Source of the DNA: an uncultured Acidobacteriia bacterium
GTDB taxonomy: Bacteria; Acidobacteriota; Terriglobia; Bryobacterales; Bryobacteraceae
Direction of reading: 5' to 3'
DNA length: 64,000 nt
Assembly: GCA_903929755.1 (NCBI GenBank)
Contig: CAIYVZ010000001.1
Span: 16,534 to 80,533, forward strand
Made by a program: the position numbers and the translations under genes. Below the pieces are notes generated by a model, which was not told the origin of the DNA, ran no database searches, and saw only the letters and a list, made by a program, of their open reading frames with translations. Shown piece by piece: positions 15,106 to 24,256 of this stretch (the stretch's first letter is position 1; every line of letters starts with the position of its first letter).

Positions 15106-17364
15106 CTATCTCACAAAAATGAATTCGTCTAAGTTGACCAGCAGCCAGGAGAAGCCTTTCATGCGGTCGGGGCTGCTGTCGAGGTAGGTGAGGGCTCGGT
15201 CCATTTCAGAAGCTGCGGGGGCGCGTCCGACGGCGTAACGGAAGGCGAGGGTGACGGCGGATTTCACATCGCCATTCGCCTCTTTCAGAACACGGTCGGC
15301 AAACCGGGCGGTCTCCTTTTCCACGAGCTCATCGTTCATGGAGAAGAGCGCCTGAGGGGCGGTGACGGTTTGGGTGCGGATGGGGCACGGGGTGCGACCG
15401 TCATCCACGTCCCAGACCTGGAGGAAGTTGGCCATCACGTCGGTGGAGGGGATGTACCCCCTGCGCATGTAAGCGGCTCGGCGGTTGGTGGGGTCGGTGG
15501 ACGGGGGATCCTTACGCTTCGGATCCGGCTTCAGGATGGAGAAGGATTTGCCTCCGACGGTGTCGTCGAGGTCGCCCGCCATGGAGAGGATGGTGTCCCA
15601 GATGGGTTCGGCGTCCAGACGTTCGAGGCGGAAGTGCCAGAGGTAAGAATTGCGGGCATCGGCCTGGATGTTGGCGGCGGTGATGGCGGGGTCGGCCTGG
15701 GAGGCGAGCTTGTAAGTGTCGGAAGTGACGATGAGGCGGTGCAGCCACTTCATGTTGTAGTTGTGGGCGACGAACTCGGCGGCGAGATAGTCGAGGAGTT
15801 TCTGGTTGGTGGGCGTGGAGCCGAGGACGCCGAAGTCGCTGGTGTTGCGGTGGAGACCCTCGCCGAAATGCCAGGCCCAGATGCGGTTCACGGCGACTCG
15901 CGCGAAGAGGGGATTGTCGTTCGCAGTCAGCCAGTCGGCAAAGCCTTCGCGGCGACCTTCGCGGAAATCGACGGAAGAGGACTGGAAGGGGAAGCCGGGC
16001 TGGACGGGCTTGTCCTTCATGGGGTGCGCGGGGTCGCCAGTGTCCAGGATGTAAGTGGTCTGCTTCAGGCGTTCGCTGTCTTCTTCGACGGTGACAAACG
16101 AGGCCAGGCCGGGGGGCTTGGGCAGGTCGTTCTGTTGCTTGATGAGGGCGTTGTAGGCCTTCACTTCCTCGGGCGACATCACCTCCTTGATCTTGCTGGG
16201 GTCGATGCGAAGGATGGGGTAGTAGTCGTCGGCGATTTTCTGCTCGGCGGGGGTACGGAGACGTTCCGCCTTTTTGATGACGGCCTGCACGTCGGTGGGG
16301 AGTTCGGCCACTCGTTCCGCGTAGAGGCGCTCGCGGTACGCCGCGATCATCTTCTCGATGGCGGCATCGACGGGTTCCTTCTTCTTGCGGTACTCTTCGA
16401 CGAGCTTGCCGTTCAAGAAGATTTCGGCGGGCGTGGCGAGGGGCACGGTCTTGACGACGAGAGGATCGAAGATCGCCTTCATGGCGTAGAAGTCACGCTG
16501 GCGGATGGGATCGAATTTATGGTCGTGGCACTTGGCACAGCCGACCGTCATACCCATGAAGGCGGTGGAGACGGTTTCCACGGTATTGAGGGAGAGTTCC
16601 TGCTCTTTGTCATCGCCGGTGAGGGAGGCACGGGAGAGGAAGCCGAGGGCGAAGGTGTCTTCCTGGGGGCCGGGGACGCGGACGCGGTAGCCGGTGGCGG
16701 TGACGGTGGTGTGCTCTTTGTAGCGACTGCCGAGGAGCTGGGCGCGAACGAATTCGTCGTACGGCATGTCCTTATTGAGGGCACTGATGACCCAGTCGCG
16801 CCAGTAGTAGATGCCGTTGGCGGCGGGCATACCGGCGTCGGCGTCCGTGTAGCGGAGGACATCGAGCCAGTGGCGGGCCCAGCGAACGCCGTGCTGGTCA
16901 CTGGCGAGGAGGCGGTCGACAACTTTATGGAAGGCGTCGGGGGAAGCGTCGGCGAGGAAGGCGTCCTGTTCGGCGGGGGTGGGCGGGAGGCCGGTAAGCG
17001 AGTAGGTGACGCGGCGGAGGAGCGTGGCTTTGTCGGCGGGGCCGACGGGCTTCAGACCCTTCTCGCGCCATTTATCGGCTATGAAAGCGTCGATGGGGTT
17101 GGTGGAGGCGGTGACACCCTGGGGGACTTCGGGCTTGCTGACGGGCTGCAGGGACCAGAGTTTGGCGATTCGCTGAGCGAATTTTTCGTCGTCTTTTGCG
17201 GAGGTGGCGGCGGGGAGAGCTGGCTTCGCGGTCGGCTTCGGAGCTGGTTTTGCAGGCGCAGCGGCTGGTTTCCGCACGGATGCCGGAGGTTTGGCAGGGG
17301 GCGGAGTCTGAGCGGACAGGATGAGCGCGACAGTAACCAGAACAGTCAGAGGTTTCGACAACAT
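15106..17364 (-). CDS. DUF1549/DUF1553 (PSD1-type) secreted protein
   Basis: 752 residues: signal peptide (LTVLVTVALILSAQ), an Ala/Pro/Lys-rich linker to about residue 60, then DUF1549 (IDAFIADKWREKGLKPVGPA, LLRRVTYSLTGLPPTPAEQD, HWLDVLRYTDADAG) and a C-terminal DUF1553 (NPLFARVAVNRIWAWHFGEG, NYNMKWLHRLIVTSDTYKLA, ALFSMNDELVEKET). A CAKCHDHKFDPI site at 276-287 is a CxxCH sequence conserved in this family that could bind haem c. First gene of a two-gene unit with the DUF1501 gene. It diverges from a second DUF1549 gene across 105 bp. Confidence 0.93.
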   Translation of the reverse strand: MLSKPLTVLVTVALILSAQTPPPAKPPASVRKPAAAPAKPAPKPTAKPALPAATSAKDDEKFAQRIAKLWSLQPVSKPEVPQGVTASTNPIDAFIADKWREKGLKPVGPADKATLLRRVTYSLTGLPPTPAEQDAFLADASPDAFHKVVDRLLASDQHGVRWARHWLDVLRYTDADAGMPAANGIYYWRDWVISALNKDMPYDEFVRAQLLGSRYKEHTTVTATGYRVRVPGPQEDTFALGFLSRASLTGDDKEQELSLNTVETVSTAFMGMTVGCAKCHDHKFDPIRQRDFYAMKAIFDPLVVKTVPLATPAEIFLNGKLVEEYRKKKEPVDAAIEKMIAAYRERLYAERVAELPTDVQAVIKKAERLRTPAEQKIADDYYPILRIDPSKIKEVMSPEEVKAYNALIKQQNDLPKPPGLASFVTVEEDSERLKQTTYILDTGDPAHPMKDKPVQPGFPFQSSSVDFREGRREGFADWLTANDNPLFARVAVNRIWAWHFGEGLHRNTSDFGVLGSTPTNQKLLDYLAAEFVAHNYNMKWLHRLIVTSDTYKLASQADPAITAANIQADARNSYLWHFRLERLDAEPIWDTILSMAGDLDDTVGGKSFSILKPDPKRKDPPSTDPTNRRAAYMRRGYIPSTDVMANFLQVWDVDDGRTPCPIRTQTVTAPQALFSMNDELVEKETARFADRVLKEANGDVKSAVTLAFRYAVGRAPAASEMDRALTYLDSSPDRMKGFSWLLVNLDEFIFVR

Positions 17365-17426
17365 TACCGATTAGTTTATACCGGTTTCGGCGCACGCGGC
17401 TGGAGGGGCTTCGGACGCTAAAGCGT

Positions 17427-17457
17427 TTAAGTAAGAGTTTGTAAGCGTGCTATCCTG
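17427..17457 (+). promoter_or_regulatory. Candidate promoter for the 17470 operon
   Basis: An extended -10 TGCTATCCT (17448-17456) lies 13 bp upstream of the ATG. A weak -35-like TTAAGT (17427-17432) sits 18 bp further up. The 10-mer tgctatcctg recurs upstream of gap at 44111-44120. Weak evidence. Confidence 0.3.
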
Positions 17458-17469
17458 TATTCCGACCAT

Positions 17470-19326
17470 ATGCCCCTGCTGGTACGCCTAGGAATAGCGA
17501 CATCGATTGCCCTGGCGGCGATGCACGCCCAGGATGGAATACAGGACGGATTCTGTCCGGCCTACCCTTCGGCGCTGCGTTCGGAACTGGAGACGAGCCT
17601 GGGTCTGGACCGAGCGTTCAACGACTACCGGCGCATTCACCATCAGTTCAAACCCAGTCTGACGGCGGCAGATTCGAAGCTGGCACAGAGCGCGAATTTC
17701 ATTGATCAGGCGGTTTACGCCAAGATGGCGGGCGACGGGGTGAACCCAGCGCTGCCGACGACGGACCCGGAGTTTCTGCGGCGGGTTTATCTGGATCTGT
17801 CGGGTCGGATTCCGAGCCCGGATCAGGCGGCTCAGTTTCTGGATGACCAGAATCCAGGTAAGAGAGCTCTGCTGGTTGAGCAACTGCTGGCGGCGCCCGC
17901 TTATTCCGATCAGCTGGCGCTGTTCCTGACGAATCGCTATAAAGTGACGCGGGCGCATGACAATATTTCGGTGCCGGCGCGCGATGTATTTTATGGCTTT
18001 GTACGCCAGTTGTTTGAGCAGGACCGCCCGTATGATGAATGGGCGCGGCAACTGATCTCGTCTGCCGGGGAAGTGGATTCGGCACCGGGGACGCAGTTCT
18101 TCGCACGGTGGATGGATCTGAATGGCCCGGTCCAGGATTCGTGGGACAACATTACCGAGAAGATTACGACGTCGTTCCTGGGGTACAAGACGGAGTGCGT
18201 GAGCTGCCACAACGGCAGGGCCCATCTGGAGAAGATCAACCTCCATTTAAGTAAGAGGACGCGGCAGGATTTCTGGAAGATGTCGGCGTTCCTTTCGCGG
18301 ATGCAGTTTGTGCGGATGAGCGATGATCCGATTGGGTTTCGCCCTCGGGTATCCGTGGTGGACCGTAGTTTCGGGAGTTATTCGGGGTCGGTTTCACCCG
18401 GAAATCCTGGATGCCGGCCGGCGCGTGTGGATGCGGTAGTAACGCCGGTGATGTTCACAACGAAAGAAGAGCCGACGAACGGCAAGTGGCGGAATGAACT
18501 GGGCCGGATGGTGACGACCGACCGCCAGTTTGCACGGGCGGCGGTGAATTACATTTGGAGCTACCTGTTCGGCTACGGGATTGTAGATCCGCCGGATGCG
18601 TGGGACATGGCACGGGTGGACCCGAATAATCCGCCGCCTGGCGACTGGCCGATGCAGAATTCGAACCCGGAACTGCTGGAGAAGCTGGCGGATTCCTTTA
18701 TTCAGAACGGGTATCATTTCAAGCCCCTGATCCGGCAGATTATGCTGAGCGAAACGTATCAGTTGTCGAGCCGGTATGACGGAGCATGGAAGCCGGCGTT
18801 TGTGCGGTATTTTGCACGATACCAGCCGAAGCGCCTGACGGCTGAGCAGATGTACGACGCCATTGTGACGGCGACGCATACCGAACAGCCGATGGTGTTG
18901 CCGGGCCGCATGTCGCCGGTGTTTTATGCGAATCAGATGCCGGACCCGACGGAGCCGAGCTTTGATTCACGCGTGATGGACTTCCTGAATCAGTTTGGGC
19001 GCGGGAACTGGTGGACGATAGACAAGGCCTCAGAGCCGACCATTCTGGGGCTGCTGTACATGATGAACGATTCGAACAACGTGAACCGTTCCTTGGGCAA
19101 TTCGGTGGCAGCGGTGGGGATAACGAACCGGGTACACGAGGTGGATGCGAAGTATCCGTCGGATGTAGATGCCATTAACCGGCTGTTCCTGGCCACGGTG
19201 TCGCGGTACCCGGCTACGGCGGAGATGAATCTGGTTTGGTCGCGGCGGAGCGGACCCAGGTATCAGTGGCTGAGCGATCTGCAGTGGGCGCTGATCAACA
19301 AGCTGGATTTTGCGTTTGAGTATTAA
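17470..19326 (+). CDS. DUF1549/DUF1553 secreted protein, short type
   Basis: 618 residues with a signal peptide (LLVRLGIATSIALAAMHAQ). DUF1549 hallmarks: DPEFLRRVYLDLSGRIPSPD and FLDDQNPGKRALLVEQLLA. DUF1553 hallmarks: TTDRQFARAAVNYIWSYLFG and NGYHFKPLIRQIMLSETYQL. ECVSCHNGRAHLE from about 242 gives one CxxCH (C243-H247). It is about 130 residues shorter than its divergent neighbour and lacks the Ala/Pro linker, so it is a distinct paralogue, not a recent copy. It leads a three-gene operon: the DUF1501 gene follows after 5 nt and a Big2 protein overlaps the DUF1501 stop. Confidence 0.9.
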   Translation: MPLLVRLGIATSIALAAMHAQDGIQDGFCPAYPSALRSELETSLGLDRAFNDYRRIHHQFKPSLTAADSKLAQSANFIDQAVYAKMAGDGVNPALPTTDPEFLRRVYLDLSGRIPSPDQAAQFLDDQNPGKRALLVEQLLAAPAYSDQLALFLTNRYKVTRAHDNISVPARDVFYGFVRQLFEQDRPYDEWARQLISSAGEVDSAPGTQFFARWMDLNGPVQDSWDNITEKITTSFLGYKTECVSCHNGRAHLEKINLHLSKRTRQDFWKMSAFLSRMQFVRMSDDPIGFRPRVSVVDRSFGSYSGSVSPGNPGCRPARVDAVVTPVMFTTKEEPTNGKWRNELGRMVTTDRQFARAAVNYIWSYLFGYGIVDPPDAWDMARVDPNNPPPGDWPMQNSNPELLEKLADSFIQNGYHFKPLIRQIMLSETYQLSSRYDGAWKPAFVRYFARYQPKRLTAEQMYDAIVTATHTEQPMVLPGRMSPVFYANQMPDPTEPSFDSRVMDFLNQFGRGNWWTIDKASEPTILGLLYMMNDSNNVNRSLGNSVAAVGITNRVHEVDAKYPSDVDAINRLFLATVSRYPATAEMNLVWSRRSGPRYQWLSDLQWALINKLDFAFEY

Positions 19327-19331
19327 GGGGA

Positions 19332-20678
19332 ATGATGATACGGCAACGTAAAAACTGCGAGGGCCACGCCCCTTTCACGCGACGCCATTTCCTGTTTGGA
19401 GCGGCGGCGGGAGTCCTGAGTGTCCATGCGGATGCGCAGATCACCAGCAGCGCCGGGGTACGGACAAGGAACACGGCGAAGACCTGCATCTTCATCAACA
19501 TGAATGGCGGGCCGAGCCACATGGATACCTGGGACCCGAAGGACGGGCCCTGGAATCCGGCAGACGCGAAGATCAACCAGTACTCGGGCGGGCTGACGCT
19601 TTCGAAGACGTATTTCCCGAAGCTTTCGGGAATAACGAACGACCTGTTGCTGCTGCGGTCTTGCGCAAGTTGGGAAGCGGCGCATGAGCGGGGCCAGTTT
19701 TATATCCAGACCTCGCATTCGCAGAATCCGGCTCTGGCTGCAGAGACGCCACACATGGGGGCTGTGATTGGGTATGAGAAGGGCGTGACGGGCCTGCTGC
19801 CACCGTTCCTGGCGTTCAATCAGAGTTTGCAGGGCGCCACATTCCTGGGTGGGTCGTTCATGCCGATGATGCCTCCGGCGACAAGGGGCGGAATCAGCAC
19901 GCTGACGCACAATTACTTCGGCACGGCGAGCCAGCAGAGGTTCGGGGAACGTTATCAGTTACTGCGGGATCTGGACGCGCCGTTGCGGGAGACTCCGGCT
20001 AACGAACTGGTGGCGGCGTACGCGGGTTATTACGACCGCGCGAAACAGATGATGTACAACCCGGCGGTAGACGCAACCTTTAAGTTCACGACGGCCGACG
20101 AGGGCAGATACGGCGCGAATTCGATTGGGCGGGGACTGATTGTTTCGAGGAATACGATTCAGGCGAAGATGGGCGTATCGTTCATCTCGGTGACGCAGGG
20201 GGGGTGGGATACGCATGTGGGCCAGTTTGACCGGTCACAGGGCACCTCAATTTATTCGCTGACGAATGACCTGGACCGGGCGGTGGGCGCGCTGGTAGAA
20301 GACCTGCGGGCTTCGGGCGATCTGGATTCCACGCTGATCGTGATGATGGGCGAGTTCGGGCGCACGCCGAGTGTGTTGAATTCCCGCGGGGGCCGTGATC
20401 ACTACCGAAATGTGATGAGCGTGGCGATGCTGGGCGGGGGCGTGGTGGGGGGCCGGGCGCTTGGCCAAAGTTCGCCATCGGGAAGCGACCTGGTGGATCC
20501 CGGCTGGAGTGGAAATCGTTCCATTTATCCCGATGACATTGCGGCGACAATTTACTCGGCGCTGGGCATCGACTGGACCAAAGGTATTGACGATACGCCG
20601 TCGGGCCGCCGCTACAACTACATAAACGGGGTGAGTGGTGAATTGAACTTCCGCCCGGTTGAAGAGGTTTTCGGATAA
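19332..20678 (+). CDS. DUF1501 domain protein, Tat-exported (second copy)
   Basis: 448 residues. FTRRHFLFGAAAGVLSVHA is a Tat signal. DUF1501 landmarks are KTCIFINMNGGPSHMDTWDP, a GGWDTHVGQFDRSQG segment and TLIVMMGEFGRTPSVLNSRG then GRDHYRNVMSVAMLGGGVVG. Either ATG 19332 or ATG 19335 may be used; aagggg precedes both. It follows its DUF1549 partner directly and its TAA overlaps the next ATG (TAATG), so all three genes are probably co-translated. Compared with the copy at 13699-15102 the core is the same family but clearly divergent. Confidence 0.9.
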   Translation: MMIRQRKNCEGHAPFTRRHFLFGAAAGVLSVHADAQITSSAGVRTRNTAKTCIFINMNGGPSHMDTWDPKDGPWNPADAKINQYSGGLTLSKTYFPKLSGITNDLLLLRSCASWEAAHERGQFYIQTSHSQNPALAAETPHMGAVIGYEKGVTGLLPPFLAFNQSLQGATFLGGSFMPMMPPATRGGISTLTHNYFGTASQQRFGERYQLLRDLDAPLRETPANELVAAYAGYYDRAKQMMYNPAVDATFKFTTADEGRYGANSIGRGLIVSRNTIQAKMGVSFISVTQGGWDTHVGQFDRSQGTSIYSLTNDLDRAVGALVEDLRASGDLDSTLIVMMGEFGRTPSVLNSRGGRDHYRNVMSVAMLGGGVVGGRALGQSSPSGSDLVDPGWSGNRSIYPDDIAATIYSALGIDWTKGIDDTPSGRRYNYINGVSGELNFRPVEEVFG

Positions 20679-23452
20679 TGCTGACGCGTGCCCTGGCGCT
20701 GTGGGCGCTGGCGATTCCGGCCTTCGCGCAGACGGCATCGTGGATTGACGTGATTGCGGACGACTCCCAGGTTCTGGTGGGGCGAACGCTGCAGGTGCGG
20801 GCCGTGGTCCACGATGCCGCCGGTAATGTACTGCCGAATGCCGCGGTGACGTGGTCGGCGAATAATGCGGCGGCGAGCATTTCGGCGCAGGGGTTAGTTA
20901 CGGCGAAAGGTCTGGCGACGGTTCGGGTAACGGCGCGGTCCGGCAATGTGAGTGGCGAGGGTGCCATTCAATGCATTCCTTCGAAAGTGGCGGTAACGCC
21001 CGGCACAGCAAATCTGGACGTGGGGACGATGACGAAGTTCTCGGCGACAGCATATGACGCCGATGGCAACCCGATTCCGAACGTTGCGTTCTCGTGGTCG
21101 CTGACGAACCTGCGACAGGGCGGGTCTTCCTTGGGGCGGGTGGATACGTCAGGAAATCTGACGGTTACGGGCGAAGGTGGCGTTTGGGTTTGGGCCACGT
21201 ATAACTACAACGAGACTTTTCCGGGCTTGCAGCAGCGATGGGTAGCTTATGCCTCGGTTGTCGCGTCGGCACCGAAGACTTACACACTGAAGAAGTTGTA
21301 TTCCACGCTGAGCCAAACGCGGACTTCGTGGAAGCTGCGCCCGAAACAGTCGATGATCTGGTCTACCGATGATGGCCAGTTATTTTTTAATGCTTCCTTG
21401 GACGGCCTGGCGAATGGCTTACTGAACTGGGACAACGGGAAGATTTCACTGGTGACGGGCGGGGGTGTTCCGCACTTTGGACGGCTCTCGACAGCGCTGG
21501 AATTCCGGTCGCATTCGATTACGCGCGACGGGCAGATTCTTAGCTACGAAGACACGAATATCAACGGCACCGAGATCAGCTACGGGACGCGTGCCGACCT
21601 GGAAGCGTTCGTGAACAACAACGTTCCGCTGGGGCCGACCGAGGCGACTTCGGGCCTGGTAATCACACGAAATTCACTGGCGTCGTCGGGCCAGAAACTG
21701 GTTCGCGCCGGGTTCCGTTTTGTGAACGAGCCCGTCGGGTATAACGGGCTATTCCGGGGTACCCGGGGCGTGGACGAAATGCTGGTGAGCACGAAGGACA
21801 TGCTGCCGGGGGTGGCTTCGCCATTTTCAATTGACGGCGACTTCGGAATTTCGTCGAGCGGGACCGCTTACTACTCGGTGACGAGTGGTGCGAACCGAGT
21901 TTTCTTCAAGCAGGATTATGCAGACCGGACGCGGCTGATTGGCGTGGGCGACCCGGTTGGAACGTCGAAGGTCCGGGCATTTTTAGGGGGCCGTACGAAC
22001 GAGCCAGCCACCTGGTTTGACGATGACGGCACGGCGATTGTGGGCGTGGTGCTGGAGGACAACACCCAGTGGTATGTGATGTTCGCGCCGGACGGGACCA
22101 CGAAAACGCTGCGCCTTTCCAGCCAGACGGGGATTTTGTGGCGGTCCGCGGAGCAGGGCGTGCTGATTTACGCGAATCCGTTTGGGAGCAAGGGCAATGG
22201 CGTCTACCTTTGGAAGAACGACACTGCGACGCAGGTCTGCCTGCTTGGCGGCAAGGTGGTTTCGCAGACGATTCAGGAAGTAGAGAGCGGCACGCTGGAT
22301 GCCGCGGGACGCATTACGCTGATGATCCGGGGCGACGTAAACGCGCTGCTTGTGGTGCGGATGGACAGCACCCCCTATACACTTTTCCGTGATGGCGAGA
22401 GTGTCAACGTGGAGCTTCCGGTAAACCTTTTTACGCTGATTGGCGGGGCGCGGACGGGGCCTCCGCATACGCAGGCCGGGGGCAACTCGGGGAGTATTTC
22501 GAGGTTTATCAACGGCGACTGGGAGACGACGCTGGGGCTGGGCGAAAGGCTGTTCGGAACCACAATGTGGTTTGGCGGTTCACATGGAACCACGTACAAC
22601 ATGCGTAAGGCTCCGAACGGCGACGTGTATTTCATCAACGGCTCGAACATTGCGAAGATTACGCCGGGGGGCACGCCGCAAGCGTTAATTCCCTTCCCTT
22701 ATCGCCCGGATGCGGCGCTGACGGTGAACACACCTGGTCAGCTGGACGTAAACGGGAATGGCGACGTCCTGTTTGCGGGGAGCACGAGCGCCGGGGACAA
22801 CCGGATGTTCCTGTGGAAGGGTGGTAAGTTCCAACAGATTTTGGTTTACTCGGCCACTGCCGCAACGGCGACGACGATTGACGGCCGCATCGCTTCGAGC
22901 TTCGACCAGTTCGGACTGGATGCCGACGGGCGGGTGATTGCGCAGCTTCGGTTCCGCAACTTCAGTACGCCGTTCATTTGTATTTGGGATGGCAATATGT
23001 GGACAACGGCCACCGCCCAGGGCGTAACGAAACTGGGGAATCATACGGTGACCGGCTTCCCCACTATGGTTCGGGCCACGGGCTCCCATCTGGTGGCCGG
23101 GATGCAGGTGGATGGCATCGGCAACGTAATTGCCGAGTGGCAGGGCGGGGCCTGGAAGCTGCTGTTTGATCTGGACACGGTGATGCCGAACGGGCAGGTT
23201 GCGAATACCATCTCCGCTGTGGATGTGAACACGCAGGGCGATGTTCTGTTTCAGTTTTCCAATGGCGTGAACACGATGGTGGTGCTGAAGGACGGCGCGT
23301 TCCGGCAGGTGCACGATTTGTTCCGTCCTACCGATGACGGAGATTACTTGATGCGGCTGAATGCGATGGATTTCCGCGATGACGGAACCGTCTTCATCCT
23401 GGCCGTGAACCAGTTCGACGAAGTTGTGCTTTACGAAGCGGATCCGGTTTAG
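20678..23452 (+). CDS. Secreted Ig-like (Big2) protein with propeller-like body
   Basis: 924 residues with a signal peptide (ALALWALAIPAFAQ). About residues 25-100 and 105-200 are two bacterial Ig-like group 2 domains (VTWSANNAAASISAQGLVTA and FSWSLTNLRQGGSSLGRVDT, each followed by a V/T-rich strand). From about 210 the chain is a long series of beta-strand repeats with D-x-D/N-x-G patterns and phrases such as DVNGNGDVLFAGS and DVNTQGDVLFQFSNG, consistent with a beta-propeller-like ligand or adhesion domain. Third gene of the DUF1549-DUF1501 operon through a TAATG overlap, so it may be the surface partner of that module. Function is not known. Confidence 0.78.
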   Translation: MLTRALALWALAIPAFAQTASWIDVIADDSQVLVGRTLQVRAVVHDAAGNVLPNAAVTWSANNAAASISAQGLVTAKGLATVRVTARSGNVSGEGAIQCIPSKVAVTPGTANLDVGTMTKFSATAYDADGNPIPNVAFSWSLTNLRQGGSSLGRVDTSGNLTVTGEGGVWVWATYNYNETFPGLQQRWVAYASVVASAPKTYTLKKLYSTLSQTRTSWKLRPKQSMIWSTDDGQLFFNASLDGLANGLLNWDNGKISLVTGGGVPHFGRLSTALEFRSHSITRDGQILSYEDTNINGTEISYGTRADLEAFVNNNVPLGPTEATSGLVITRNSLASSGQKLVRAGFRFVNEPVGYNGLFRGTRGVDEMLVSTKDMLPGVASPFSIDGDFGISSSGTAYYSVTSGANRVFFKQDYADRTRLIGVGDPVGTSKVRAFLGGRTNEPATWFDDDGTAIVGVVLEDNTQWYVMFAPDGTTKTLRLSSQTGILWRSAEQGVLIYANPFGSKGNGVYLWKNDTATQVCLLGGKVVSQTIQEVESGTLDAAGRITLMIRGDVNALLVVRMDSTPYTLFRDGESVNVELPVNLFTLIGGARTGPPHTQAGGNSGSISRFINGDWETTLGLGERLFGTTMWFGGSHGTTYNMRKAPNGDVYFINGSNIAKITPGGTPQALIPFPYRPDAALTVNTPGQLDVNGNGDVLFAGSTSAGDNRMFLWKGGKFQQILVYSATAATATTIDGRIASSFDQFGLDADGRVIAQLRFRNFSTPFICIWDGNMWTTATAQGVTKLGNHTVTGFPTMVRATGSHLVAGMQVDGIGNVIAEWQGGAWKLLFDLDTVMPNGQVANTISAVDVNTQGDVLFQFSNGVNTMVVLKDGAFRQVHDLFRPTDDGDYLMRLNAMDFRDDGTVFILAVNQFDEVVLYEADPV

Positions 23453-23595
23453 AGAGTCGCAGCCTGGCGTATAGCAGCGGCGAAAGGGAATCCCCGATAC
23501 TGAACTGGCTGCGGTACCTGGGCAACTGGAAGACGAACCTGGAGGGGGCCGAATGCCAGCGGCCGAGCATTTGTGCGGGGGACGGGAAGCAGTAG
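23452..23595 (+). other. Coding-like remnant of unknown family
   Basis: One frame after the Big2 stop reads RSLAYSSGERESPILNWLRY, then LGNWKTNLEGAECQRPSICA and GDGKQ before a TAG at 23593-23595. There is no start codon or ribosome site. The composition is protein-like and looks like the C-terminal tail of a lost gene. I cannot name the family. Confidence 0.3.
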
Positions 23596-23672
23596 ATTGT
23601 GGGACGGGCGCAGGCGCGTTGTACATATTCAGACTGGCCGATTAGCGCACCAGACCGCTATACTCGGAACAA

Positions 23673-24254
23673 ATGGCGAGCGCTGCAGTTCCGTACCTGA
23701 CGCCCGAGCAGTATCTGGAAATCGAGCGGAAGGCTGAAGTGAGGAGTGAGTACCTGCAGGGCGAAATGTTCGCCATGGCGGGGGCTGGTTTGAACCACAA
23801 CCGGATTGCCGGGCGAACGCTTGCCGAACTTAGCGCCGCTCTGCGGGGGCGTGACTGCGACGTGACAGGGTCCGATATGCGGGTTCACGTTCCAGCGACG
23901 AGCCTTTACACTTACCCCGATGTCATCGTAACGTGCGGCCCGGTGCAATTACTTGACAAGCACCAGGACACGCTGCTGAATCCCATTCTGATCGTGGAAG
24001 TGCTGTCACTTTCAACCAAAAACTATGACCGGGGGGAGAAGTTCCAGCACTACCGCAGTATCCCGAGTTTCCGTGAATATCTGGTGCTGGCACAGGATGA
24101 GATCCGTGCGGAGCATCATGTTCGGCAACCTGATGGCTCGTGGTTGTTGCGGGAATTCACTTCGGCCACCGACGTGGTACACCTGACGTCTGTTGATTGC
24201 GACCTGACGCTGGGAGGCCTCTACGAACGAGTGGAGTTTCCCGCGACCGCCTGA
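23673..24254 (+). CDS. Uma2 family (DUF820) PD-(D/E)xK nuclease-like protein
   Basis: 193 residues covering the whole Uma2 fold. It has YLTPEQYLEIERKAEVRSEY at the start, GEMFAMAGAGLNHNRIA, VTGSDMRVHVPATSLYTYPD with VIVTCGP (catalytic Asp), and NPILIVEVLSLSTKNYDRGE with KFQHYRSIPSFREYLVLAQD (catalytic E-x-L-S and K). The family is structurally a restriction-endonuclease-like fold expanded in cyanobacteria and soil bacteria; its biological role is unclear. A TATACT box at 23659-23664 lies only 9 bp from the ATG. Two nucleotides separate its stop from the lipoprotein gene. Confidence 0.9.
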   Translation: MASAAVPYLTPEQYLEIERKAEVRSEYLQGEMFAMAGAGLNHNRIAGRTLAELSAALRGRDCDVTGSDMRVHVPATSLYTYPDVIVTCGPVQLLDKHQDTLLNPILIVEVLSLSTKNYDRGEKFQHYRSIPSFREYLVLAQDEIRAEHHVRQPDGSWLLREFTSATDVVHLTSVDCDLTLGGLYERVEFPATA

Positions 24255-24256
24255 CC

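Noticed and set aside
15370..17421. 683-codon plus ORF with Val/Gly/Asp-rich translation
   Set aside because: It is the antisense shadow of the DUF1549/DUF1553 gene; composition is unlike real proteins and it has no domain motifs.
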